A DNA stretch of 64,000 bases from Pseudozobellia thermophila (lineage in GTDB: Bacteria > Bacteroidota > Bacteroidia > Flavobacteriales > Flavobacteriaceae). The DNA lies in NCBI RefSeq assembly GCF_900141855.1, contig NZ_FQYU01000004.1:1-64000 (forward strand), written 5' to 3'. Shown here piece after piece: positions 50,255-58,414 of the stretch (the first letter of the stretch is position 1; each line of letters begins with the position of its first letter). Made by a program: the position numbers and the translations under genes. The notes below the pieces were generated by a model, which was not told the DNA's origin, made no database searches, and saw only the letters and a list, made by a program, of their open reading frames with translations.

Positions 50255-50685
50255 ACAATGTGCAATGGACAATTATCAATTATCAATTAACAATTATCAA
50301 TTAACAGTAGGCAGTTCGCAGTGGACAGTGGGCAGTGGGCAGTTGGCAGTTAGCAGTTAGCAGTTAGCAGTTAGCAATGGACAATTATCAATTAACAGTA
50401 GGCAGTTGGCAGTGAACAATTATCAATTAACAATTAACAATTAACAGTGGGCAGTTGGCAGTTCGCAGTGGACAGTGGGCAGCAGTGGGCAGTGGGCAGT
50501 TGGCAGTGAACAATTATCAATTAACAATTAACAGTGGGCAGTTGGCAGTGAACAATTATCAATTATCAGTAGGCAGTGGGCAGTGGGCAGTGGGCAGTGA
50601 ACAATTATCAATTAACAGTTGACAGTAGGCAGTGGGCAATGAACAATTATCAATTAACAGTTGGCAGTAGGCAGTAGGCAGTGAA
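50249..50685. repeat. Heptanucleotide tandem repeat, 62 units
   Basis: Continuous array of 62 seven-base units of the form CA(A/G)T(T/G/A)NN, mainly CAGTGGG, CAGTTGG, CAGTAGG, CAGTTAG, CAATTAA and CAATTAT. One extra CAG between units 33 and 34 is the only break of phase (62 x 7 + 3 = 437 bp). Higher-order blocks such as CAATTAT-CAATTAA-CAGT recur. It fills the space between the nuclease stop codon and the beta-CASP gene. No unique spacers, so it is not CRISPR. Non-coding. Confidence 0.93.
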
Positions 50686-50708
50686 TAATTTAAAGTGATT
50701 AATTAGCA

Positions 50709-52079
50709 ATGAACAAAATAAAAATTCATTTTTTGGGCGCATCGGGCACGGTAACGGGTTCCAAATTCTATTTGGAAACCCCCGAATTGAACCTTATGGT
50801 AGATTGCGGTATGTTTCAGGGCCTTAAGGAACTCCGGCAATTGAACTGGAAACCATTGCCCATCGACGTCTCTAAGGTCGACCTGGTCGTACTCACCCAT
50901 GGACATTTAGACCACACGGGCTACCTCCCCCGTTTGGTAAAGGAAGGTTTTAAGGGAACGATCGTCGGTACGGCGCCCACTTTGGCCATCACGCGGATCA
51001 TTCTTTTGGATAGTGCCAAAATTCATGAGGAGGAGGCCGAACGGGCCAATAAGGAAGGGTATAGCAAACACCGGCCCGCCCTGCCCTTCTATACCGTAAA
51101 AGAAGCCGAACAGGCCATCGCCCTGTTCAAATACGAAGAAAGGGACCAGTGGATCCCGCTTACCGAACACATACGCCTTAAATTCAGGTACAACGGGCAT
51201 ATTATCGGCGCCACCTTTATCGAACTTGAGATTTATGGCAAAACATTTGTTTTCTCGGGGGATGTGGGAAGACAGGACGACCCCCTGTTGGAAGCACCCG
51301 AACGCCCCAAGTGGGCCGATTACCTTTTTGTGGAAAGCACCTACGGCAACAAACGACATCCCCAAGAGGATGTCGGGAAAATTCTTGTCGAGCTGATCAA
51401 CGAAACCCTTGACCAAAGGGGAAACCTCATCATCCCCTCCTTTGCCGTAGAGCGCCTGCAGTCGTTGATGTACACCCTATGGCAACTCTACAAAAAAAAC
51501 CGAATCCCCAACATTCCCATCTTCGTCGACAGTCCCATGGGAAGCAACGTACTCTCGGTATTTGAACGCTTTCCCGATTGGCACAAGCTTTCCCCTAAGG
51601 AATACCGCGCCATGTTCGACCGTTTCAACATCATTAGCTCCTATGCCGACACCTGGAAGACCATAGACGACCCCAGGCCCAAGATCGTTATAGCCGGTAG
51701 CGGTATGGTTACCGGAGGCCGGGTCTTGACCTATTTAAAGCAACTGATCGACAGGGACTCGACCACCGTGCTCCTGGTAGGCTATCAGGCGGAGGGCACA
51801 CGCGGAAGACAACTTTTGGAAGGTGCCAGCGAGCTTAAACTGTTCGGAAAGTACTACCCGGTAAACGCCAAGATCAAGCACCTGGAAAGTTTATCGGCCC
51901 ACGCCGACCAACACGAACTATTGCAATGGATGCAGGATATCAGGAATATCCCCGAAACGGTTTTCCTTGTACACGGCGAACCCACCGCCCTTGACGCCTT
52001 TCGTGTAAAGATCACCGATGTACACGGTTGGCACGTCCAGGTTCCCAAATACAACGAAGTGCGCGAATTGATCCTGTAA
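50709..52079 (+). CDS. Beta-CASP metallo-beta-lactamase ribonuclease
   Basis: 456 residues. Metallo-beta-lactamase motifs include LTHGHLDH and SGDVGR; beta-CASP motifs include FVDSPMGSN, IAGSGMVTGGR and the C-terminal SAHADQ and VHGEP. Members of this CPSF73-like branch are RNA endo/exonucleases. It is full length for the family. The gene follows the heptamer repeat immediately and no operator dyad is seen in front of it; transcription could pass through the repeat. Its RNA targets are unknown. Confidence 0.92.
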   Translation: MNKIKIHFLGASGTVTGSKFYLETPELNLMVDCGMFQGLKELRQLNWKPLPIDVSKVDLVVLTHGHLDHTGYLPRLVKEGFKGTIVGTAPTLAITRIILLDSAKIHEEEAERANKEGYSKHRPALPFYTVKEAEQAIALFKYEERDQWIPLTEHIRLKFRYNGHIIGATFIELEIYGKTFVFSGDVGRQDDPLLEAPERPKWADYLFVESTYGNKRHPQEDVGKILVELINETLDQRGNLIIPSFAVERLQSLMYTLWQLYKKNRIPNIPIFVDSPMGSNVLSVFERFPDWHKLSPKEYRAMFDRFNIISSYADTWKTIDDPRPKIVIAGSGMVTGGRVLTYLKQLIDRDSTTVLLVGYQAEGTRGRQLLEGASELKLFGKYYPVNAKIKHLESLSAHADQHELLQWMQDIRNIPETVFLVHGEPTALDAFRVKITDVHGWHVQVPKYNEVRELIL

Positions 52080-52088
52080 AGGGCCACC

Positions 52089-52100
52089 TGACCAAAGTCA
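52089..52100 (+). promoter_or_regulatory. Crp/Fnr-type dyad operator of helical copy B
   Basis: TGAC-CAAA-GTCA. TACTTTTA (52124-52131) begins 29.5 bp from the centre. Confidence 0.8.
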
Positions 52101-52149
52101 TAGTTGCATTTGAACAGGTCATTTACTTTTAACGAATACACCCAAGACC

Positions 52150-52569
52150 ATGAACAAAGAACCGATAAGTACCGACACTAAAAGAAAAGCAGCCGAACTG
52201 CACTGGCAGGTACAGCAATGGAAATCGCAATTCCAGAACTTGGACGACCAACTCGAATTTATGTCACAGCTCTTGGACAGCTATATCTTTCAAACCGATC
52301 TCACCGACCTCTCGGAAAGGGTAGATGACCTGAAGGTCCGTACCGAAAAGACCAAGGCGATCAAAAAGGAGGTACGCGACCGTATTTCGAGGCACGAAAG
52401 TAAACTGGGCAACCTGTTGAACGGTTCCGATAGGGAATCGGAGCCAAGGTTTTATAACGACCACGATAAACTAGCGACCATGGTAGATACGTGCACCAAG
52501 GCCTTTCAAGACCTGAAATCGGAAGTCTTCAGCTGCGGCAATGATATTCTGAAAAAACGCAGATCCTAA
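52150..52569 (+). CDS. Small helical protein, WxSxL family copy B
   Basis: 139 residues, soluble, all helical. Residues about 23-46 carry W-K-S-Q-F-x4-D-D-x2-F-M-x2-L, matching the products at 5488-5937 and 52686-53168. The C-terminal half is charged and differs from copies A and C. Own promoter with operator. Function unknown; the same pattern in three co-regulated genes suggests a conserved binding surface on the first helix pair. Confidence 0.72.
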   Translation: MNKEPISTDTKRKAAELHWQVQQWKSQFQNLDDQLEFMSQLLDSYIFQTDLTDLSERVDDLKVRTEKTKAIKKEVRDRISRHESKLGNLLNGSDRESEPRFYNDHDKLATMVDTCTKAFQDLKSEVFSCGNDILKKRRS

Positions 52570-52604
52570 CATATGGGGCTCCAACCTCCACACTTCGGCA
52601 AAAC

Positions 52605-52616
52605 TGACTTCCGTCA
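52605..52616 (+). promoter_or_regulatory. Crp/Fnr-type dyad operator of the 52686-54817 unit
   Basis: TGAC-TTCC-GTCA. TACCTTGA (52640-52647) begins 29.5 bp from the centre. Confidence 0.78.
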
Positions 52617-52685
52617 TTTTAATTTTGCCATCCTTCCCCTACCTTGAGACCTATATACTTCTTTCTAACCCTAAAAACGATCCAA

Positions 52686-53168
52686 ATGGGCGCAAACAAG
52701 ACCAAGTACAGCTATAGGGAGTGGTTCAGTGCCGAAGAAATGCACGAACATTCAAAGAAATGGTTCTCCGAACTGGCCTTTGTAAAGGACGAACAGCACT
52801 TTTTGGACCAATTGATCCAATCGTTCGCGGTAAAACCCATAACCAAGGAAGAGTTCGGTCACCTCAGCGATTTCAAAAAGGCCTTGGCCGAAAACCAACG
52901 TACCCTGACCCCGCTTTTCAGGCAAGTCGAAAAACACATGAACCAATTGGAGATCATGGTAGACGGCGTCAACCAGCTCGAAATGGAGCAAGCCTACCAG
53001 AAAACACACCAAAAGCTCTCCGCAAAGACCAATGAATATCTTTTGAACTACAGAAAAATAAAGGAAAAGGGTTTTGGACAACTGTCCTCCATCCTCAAGG
53101 CGACCAAGCAAAAAATACCCTTGGGCAACCCCGAATACCAACTCAAAACCACAGGGGATGATCATTAA
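52686..53168 (+). CDS. Small helical protein, WxSxL family copy C
   Basis: 160 residues, soluble, all helical. Residues about 26-50 carry W-F-S-E-L-x4-D-E-x2-F-L-x2-L, the pattern of copies A and B. A long coiled region follows (QRTLTPLFRQVEKHMNQLE), similar in layout to copy A (LLAKVNKHLVQLG), so A and C are probably closer to each other than to B. First gene of a unit with a lipoprotein and a dehydrogenase; its stop overlaps the lipoprotein start. The ATG at 52686 is chosen because the longer reading begins at the -7 element. Confidence 0.75.
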   Translation: MGANKTKYSYREWFSAEEMHEHSKKWFSELAFVKDEQHFLDQLIQSFAVKPITKEEFGHLSDFKKALAENQRTLTPLFRQVEKHMNQLEIMVDGVNQLEMEQAYQKTHQKLSAKTNEYLLNYRKIKEKGFGQLSSILKATKQKIPLGNPEYQLKTTGDDH

Positions 53169-53829
53169 CCGCACCAAAATGCTTTGCGTCCTGCCTGTAC
53201 TTGCCCTGATGGGATGTACGTCGGCGGAGCTTGTTGAAAACTGGAAGAACCCCGACATCGTTCTTTTCGACGCCAACAAGGTACTTATCGTCGGCATGAC
53301 CAACAACGACGGGGCCCGGACCGATTTTGAGAACAAACTGAAAAAAGAATTCGACGACCGCGGGGTGGAAGCCATGCGCAGCCTCGATGTGTTCGACGTG
53401 CATTTTACCGATGCCAAAAGAACCGACAAAGAACTCGATGCCTTTGAGGAAAGCCTCTTGGAAAAAGACTTTGATGCCATTCTGTTGACCAAGATAGTGG
53501 GTTCGGAAAGCCGGCAATCCTTTAAAAAAACCATAAACCAGCTCTATAAGGGCGGCGGGGGCTTCAAAGACGACTACCAAAGGAACCAAGATATCTATTA
53601 CAACGACGACTACTACGAGAACTATCCGATATACCATGCGGAGACCTCCCTCTACTGCATTTGTGCCGGCAAGGAGCGTTCGTTGATCTGGCGGGGCAGT
53701 ATCGATATCGTCGACCCCCGTAATATTGAAAAGACCATTGACGACTATGTAAAACTGGTCGTACTGGCCATGGAGGAACAAGATTTGATTTTTCGAAAAG
53801 ACCGCGACGATGAAGGTACTGATCTATAG
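53158..53829 (+). CDS. Hypothetical lipoprotein
   Basis: 223 residues. Signal peptide with lipobox LALMGC (Cys20 if the start is 53158; an alternative ATG at 53179 gives a shorter signal). The mature part has KVLIVGMTNNDGARTDFENKL, an alpha/beta pattern seen in envelope lipoproteins of Bacteroidota, then DAILLTKIVGSE and an aromatic low-complexity stretch (YYNDDYYENYPIYH). No firm family. It overlaps copy C by 11 bp and the dehydrogenase by 20 bp, a tightly packed operon. Confidence 0.75.
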   Translation: MIINRTKMLCVLPVLALMGCTSAELVENWKNPDIVLFDANKVLIVGMTNNDGARTDFENKLKKEFDDRGVEAMRSLDVFDVHFTDAKRTDKELDAFEESLLEKDFDAILLTKIVGSESRQSFKKTINQLYKGGGGFKDDYQRNQDIYYNDDYYENYPIYHAETSLYCICAGKERSLIWRGSIDIVDPRNIEKTIDDYVKLVVLAMEEQDLIFRKDRDDEGTDL

Positions 53830-54817
53830 CGCAAAGGATTTTGAGATCCCTTTTTTAAGGAAGGCCAACAAAGGCAACCACAAGATCACGTATCTAAGGG
53901 AGGCCTTGGACAGTGAAACCGCCTTAAAGGCCATGGGTTTTGAGGCCGTCAGTATCTTTTCAGGCGACGATGCCTCGTCGTTGGTCCTTGAGAAATTGTG
54001 GCATTTGGGCGTGCGCTACATTAGCCTTCGCTCCGCGGGATACAACAATATCAATCTGAACGTGGCAAAAAAACTGGGTTTTAGGGTGGCCAATGCCCCC
54101 GATTATTCGCCCCATGCCATTGCCGAACATGCCGTGGCCCTGCTATTGGCCCTCAACCGAAAATTGATCCTGGCCAATGAACGGGTACACCGCTATAATT
54201 TCGTGCAAAACGGCCTTATGGGATTCAACCTACACGGCAAGACCCTGGGTATTATCGGTACGGGAAGAATTGGCAGTACCATGGCCGGGATCACACATGG
54301 CTTCGGATGCCCCATTTTGGCCCACGACCCCAAACCCGATTACGGTTTGACGGAACGGTTCAACCTGACCTACACCTCGCTGGACGAGGTCTGTATGAAT
54401 TCGGATATCATTAGCCTGCACCTTCCCTTGTCACAAGAAAACCACCATTTGATCGATGCCGAAAAACTGGCCCTTATGAAACCGGGGGCCTTGCTCATAA
54501 ATACCTCCAGAGGGGCCCTGGTCGACACCAAGGCCTTGATCGAAGCCTTGAACAAAAACCAGCTTAAGGGCTACGGTGCAGATGTTTATGAAAATGAAAG
54601 AGGTGTTTTCTTCAGGGACCATTCAAAAAACGGCATCAGGGACGAACAGCTGAAAAAACTACTGTCCCTGCCCAATGTCCTACTAACGCCCCACCAAGCC
54701 TTTATGACTAAGGAAGCCTTGGCCCGTATAGCGGAAATTACCTTTGTGAACATCGATGCCTGGGCCGACGGCCTAAGCACCAAAAACGAACTGGACGTGG
54801 AGGAAATCAGTTTATAG
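53810..54817 (+). CDS. D-lactate-type 2-hydroxyacid dehydrogenase
   Basis: 335 residues. NAD-binding GIIGTGRIG; catalytic Arg in NTSRGALVDT, Glu in DVYENE and His in LTPHQA; the FFRDHS segment is typical of the fermentative LdhA group. It reduces pyruvate to D-lactate and regenerates NAD+. Third gene of the operator-controlled unit, overlapping the lipoprotein gene by 20 bp and converging on cls with a 6 bp overlap. With PpsA, PfkB and the ROK kinase it points to a fermentative mode under low respiration (inference). Confidence 0.9.
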   Translation: MKVLIYSAKDFEIPFLRKANKGNHKITYLREALDSETALKAMGFEAVSIFSGDDASSLVLEKLWHLGVRYISLRSAGYNNINLNVAKKLGFRVANAPDYSPHAIAEHAVALLLALNRKLILANERVHRYNFVQNGLMGFNLHGKTLGIIGTGRIGSTMAGITHGFGCPILAHDPKPDYGLTERFNLTYTSLDEVCMNSDIISLHLPLSQENHHLIDAEKLALMKPGALLINTSRGALVDTKALIEALNKNQLKGYGADVYENERGVFFRDHSKNGIRDEQLKKLLSLPNVLLTPHQAFMTKEALARIAEITFVNIDAWADGLSTKNELDVEEISL

Positions 54818-56221
54818 CAAAGGACTGAACACCTTTCCGAACCCCTCTTTCAGCTTTTCCATAAAGGGCCTGTCAACATATTCTTGGTAAGACAGCATCC
54901 TGCTGATATTGGCATCCCTTAAAAAATCTTCCTTCAACAACCGGGCGAAGTCCCTATCATAAATAACGGCATTTACCTCATAGTTCTGTTCAAAGCTCCG
55001 ATCGTCAAGGTTGGCCGTTCCAATGGTCGATACGGCATCGTCGCTGACGATAATCTTGCTGTGGAGAAAACCATCGGGGAACAGGTAGATCTTGATTCCC
55101 GCCTTTAGCATGGTCTCAAAATAGGACCGCACGCTCCAATTCACAATTTTGTTGTCGGCATTCTCCGATACCAGCAAACGGACGTCGATACCACTCCGTG
55201 CACAGGTCTGCAGGGCCTGCATTATAGCCTGTCCGGGGATGACGTAGGGGTTGGTTACATAGAGATAGTCTTTCGCCCCGTTGATAATGGTAAAGTAGGT
55301 CTGTTCCAGCGAAGGGAAATCGTCGTCGGGTCCCCCGGCAACAATCTGGACCAATTTGCCCGAAGAATGGTTATCCATAGCGATGACAGGTTGTGTAAGG
55401 GGAGGAATCGACTTTTGGCAGACCAGGTGCCAATCCATTGCAAAAACATGGTCGAGATGGGCCGCGGCAGGACCTTCGATCCTGAGGTGCATATCGTGCC
55501 ACTTGCCCAAAACGGGATCGCCCTTCAAGTATTTATCGGAAATATTGATACCGCCGGTAAAGGCAATTTTTCCGTCTACGACAATAATCTTCCTGTGGTT
55601 TCTATAATTCAACGACGACAAAAACCTTCCGAACCGAAAAGGCAAAAAGGGATAGACCTCCACCCCTACCTCCAATAACTTTTTCAGATACGATTTGCTC
55701 AACGAAAAACTGCCTATTCCGTCATAGATCATCTTGACCTTGACCCCTTCCGCAATCTTTCTTTCGAATAAGTGCAAAAGCCGGTTGGCCAATTCGCCAT
55801 CCTCGAAAATATAATACTGCAGATGAATTTGGATTTTCGCACTTTCCAGGGCCCCAAAAATGGATTCAAAGGTAGATTTGCCATTTTTTAAAAGCGTCAG
55901 CCTGTTTTTGTCCGTAGGTGGAAATTGGGAGTTTTTGTATACCAAACGCATCAATTTTCGATACCTTTCCTCGGCTTGCGCCATCAAAATCCCCGACGAT
56001 TCGGGTATCTTTGGCAGGGCCTCGTCCCTTATCCTTATCAATTTGTTCTTTCGCCGATTGCGCCCCAATAGCAGGTATAACAATATGCCACCGACGGGTA
56101 TGGTAAAAATGGCCAAGAGCCAAGAAAGTGTTTTGGAAGGTTTTGCCCCGTGCAGCAACAGACTGACGACTATTGCAAGTGCAATGACAACGTATATTAC
56201 AATAAAGATCGTGGTCCACAC
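54812..56221 (-). CDS. cls: Cardiolipin synthase
   Basis: 469 residues. Two N-terminal membrane helices (about 3-25 and 35-55), then two phospholipase-D motifs, HRKIIVVD and HSKIIVSD, followed by DRSFEQNYE. It joins two phosphatidylglycerols to make cardiolipin. Promoter TATCTTCG (56272-56265) with the dyad at 56296-56307. Together with mla, patatin and L,D-transpeptidase it forms an envelope-remodelling subset of the regulon. Confidence 0.93.
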   Translation of the reverse strand: MWTTIFIVIYVVIALAIVVSLLLHGAKPSKTLSWLLAIFTIPVGGILLYLLLGRNRRKNKLIRIRDEALPKIPESSGILMAQAEERYRKLMRLVYKNSQFPPTDKNRLTLLKNGKSTFESIFGALESAKIQIHLQYYIFEDGELANRLLHLFERKIAEGVKVKMIYDGIGSFSLSKSYLKKLLEVGVEVYPFLPFRFGRFLSSLNYRNHRKIIVVDGKIAFTGGINISDKYLKGDPVLGKWHDMHLRIEGPAAAHLDHVFAMDWHLVCQKSIPPLTQPVIAMDNHSSGKLVQIVAGGPDDDFPSLEQTYFTIINGAKDYLYVTNPYVIPGQAIMQALQTCARSGIDVRLLVSENADNKIVNWSVRSYFETMLKAGIKIYLFPDGFLHSKIIVSDDAVSTIGTANLDDRSFEQNYEVNAVIYDRDFARLLKEDFLRDANISRMLSYQEYVDRPFMEKLKEGFGKVFSPLL

Positions 56222-56295
56222 AGGATAAGTTGTTCAATTATCGGTTAAGCTATACAATTGGGGCCGAAGATACGACAGTTTGACGCCAAGTTCAA

Positions 56296-56307
56296 TGATA
56301 AGGGTCA
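56296..56307 (-). promoter_or_regulatory. Crp/Fnr-type dyad operator of cls
   Basis: TGAT-AAGG-GTCA. On the minus strand TATCTTCG (56272-56265) begins 29.5 bp from the centre. Rightmost strict dyad found. Confidence 0.78.
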
Positions 56308-56431
56308 GTTCCACGTTCCCTTCCCCATCTCCAACAAACCATATAAGGCGGTACGATTCGACATGGGGCAGGCCTATCCATTGGCCGAAAAAGGGGTGGG
56401 AAGGGCCAAGCCATTGAAGGCGGACGGGTTT

Positions 56432-56475
56432 TGACCCTATTTTCTTTTACATAAGCCGTTCAACCGCTAACTTTG
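56432..56475 (+). promoter_or_regulatory. Promoter of the cNMP-CBS-DUF294 gene with half-site
   Basis: A perfect -7 element TAACTTTG (56468-56475) stands 7 bp before the ATG. Upstream at nearly the right place is only a half-site, TGAC (56432-56435) without a matching second half. Weak or different control is likely, and the transcript would have almost no leader. Confidence 0.45.
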
Positions 56476-56482
56476 ATGGTAA

Positions 56483-58414
56483 ATGTCAGGTATGAAGAAT
56501 ACAATAGCGCACAGGGTCGCCGATTTTCTAAAAAACTACCCTCCCTTTAACGAAATCGGGATTAAGGACCTCGAAGCTCTTTCGCAGGAAATCAAAATCG
56601 TGTACAAGGTAAAGGACGCCGTTATCTTCGACGAAGACGAGAAGGCCCATGCCTATTTTTATGTAGTGCACAAAGGAGCCGTTGCCCTGACCAAGAAAAA
56701 CGACACCGATCTAGTCGACCTCTGCGATGAGGGCGATATTTTTGGCCTGCGCCCCCTTATGGCCAACGAAGACTACAAGATCGGGGCCAAGGCCTATGAA
56801 GAAAGTATCCTTTACGCCATTCCCATAGTCGAGTTCAGGCCCTTCACCAACAACCACGAGGGGGTGGCCAATTTTCTGATGGAGAGTTTTGCCTCGAACA
56901 CCCGCAACCCGTATTCGATCGTGCGCAAGGGCAAACTATTTCAAGAGGGACCGGAAGTCACCGCGGCCAAGCCAACGAGCGACCTCCTAGACCTGCAAAC
57001 GGTCAATTATTCAAAGAAATTGGTGTCGTGTTCCCCCAACACCACGGTCAAAACCATTGCCTCTCGGATGACGAAAAAAAGGGTCGGCGCCATGTTGGTC
57101 TTGGAAAACAAGCTTCCCATAGGCATCATAACCGATAAGGACCTGCGCAACAAAATCGCTACCGGCGCGTTCCCCATATCGGCCAGGGCCAAGGATATCA
57201 TGAGTGCACCCGTCATCACCTATCCCACCAAAATGACCATGGCACAGGCCCAAATGGCCATGATGAAAAGCGGCATAAGCCACCTGTGCCTGACGGTGGA
57301 CGGAACCCCGAATACGGAGGCCGTCGGTATTGTCTCGAAACACGATATCATGCTGGAGTTGGGCAACAACCCGGCCGTACTTATGAAGGCCATCAAAAGG
57401 GCCGAAAAGTTCAAGAAGATCAAAAAGATCAGGCACAACATTATGAACCTGCTCAAAGGGTATTTGGAGCAAAACATACCCTTGACCCTTATCTCAAAGA
57501 TAATTACCGAGCTGAACGACGCCTGTATCAAACAGGTGATAAAGATCTCGTTGGAAAAACTCGATGGCCCTCCCCCGGTAAAATTCGCCTGGCTGGCCAT
57601 GGGAAGCCAAGGCCGCAGTGAGCAGTTGTTGCATACCGACCAAGACAATGCCTTGATTTTCGAGAATGTGGATGAGGGCCAATTACAGGCCACCAAAGCC
57701 TATTTTTTAGACCTGGCGAAAAAGGTGACCAAAGGGTTGAACGAAATCGGCTATGAATATTGCCCTGCGGAAATGATGGCGTCGAACCCCGAATGGTGCC
57801 TCAGCCTATCGGAATGGAAGGAGCGTACCACACATTGGATCACCAACCCGGGGAAGGACCAAGTGCTTTTATCCTCCATTTTTTTCGACTACAACCGTTC
57901 GTACGGTGATGCCGAACTTGTAGGGGAACTTACGGCACATATACTGTCGACCACCCAAAAATATCCGATATTCTTTGTGCATTTGGCCAGCGGGGCCTTA
58001 CAAAACCCTTCCCCGAGCGGATTTTTCAGGTCGTTCCTGGTGGAGGAAAACGGTGCCCATAAAGATTTTTTCGACCTTAAGCGAAGGGCCCTGATGCCCT
58101 TGGTCGAGGGGGCTCGGGTATTGGTACTTTCAAGCCAGGTAAAATCGATCAACAATACGGCCGAACGCTTTGAAAAGCTGGCCGAACTGGAGCCCAACAA
58201 CCGCGAACTCTTTTTGGCCTGTTCCTATGCCACCAAGGCCCTGCTCAAGTTCAGGACGAAGCAAGGCCTGTTGCACAACGACTCAGGCCGTTTTATTGCC
58301 TTGGATACCTTGACCAAGGAGGAAAAAATAAAGTTAAAACGCACCTTCAAGACCATAAAGGAACTACAGGAGTTGATAAAAATAAGGTTTAAGGTCGCAA
58401 ATTTGGTCGGATGA
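56483..58414 (+). CDS. cNMP/CBS/DUF294 nucleotidyltransferase-like protein
   Basis: 643 residues. cNMP-binding-like domain (about 15-130), CBS pair (about 175-310), then the DUF294 putative nucleotidyltransferase domain with AMGSQGRSEQLLHTDQDN (GS, then DxD-like) and the C-terminal DUF294 helical domain (about 500-640). The architecture is related to the signal-integrating part of GlnD and is thought to modify a partner protein, not proven. Overlaps the exonuclease gene by 4 bp, so the two are translationally coupled. The CBS pair should read adenylates, the energy state of the cell (inference). Confidence 0.88.
   Translation: MSGMKNTIAHRVADFLKNYPPFNEIGIKDLEALSQEIKIVYKVKDAVIFDEDEKAHAYFYVVHKGAVALTKKNDTDLVDLCDEGDIFGLRPLMANEDYKIGAKAYEESILYAIPIVEFRPFTNNHEGVANFLMESFASNTRNPYSIVRKGKLFQEGPEVTAAKPTSDLLDLQTVNYSKKLVSCSPNTTVKTIASRMTKKRVGAMLVLENKLPIGIITDKDLRNKIATGAFPISARAKDIMSAPVITYPTKMTMAQAQMAMMKSGISHLCLTVDGTPNTEAVGIVSKHDIMLELGNNPAVLMKAIKRAEKFKKIKKIRHNIMNLLKGYLEQNIPLTLISKIITELNDACIKQVIKISLEKLDGPPPVKFAWLAMGSQGRSEQLLHTDQDNALIFENVDEGQLQATKAYFLDLAKKVTKGLNEIGYEYCPAEMMASNPEWCLSLSEWKERTTHWITNPGKDQVLLSSIFFDYNRSYGDAELVGELTAHILSTTQKYPIFFVHLASGALQNPSPSGFFRSFLVEENGAHKDFFDLKRRALMPLVEGARVLVLSSQVKSINNTAERFEKLAELEPNNRELFLACSYATKALLKFRTKQGLLHNDSGRFIALDTLTKEEKIKLKRTFKTIKELQELIKIRFKVANLVG

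Noticed and set aside
50249-50685. Repeat array as CRISPR
   Set aside because: Units are 7 bp and contiguous, with no spacers, no leader and no cas genes nearby.
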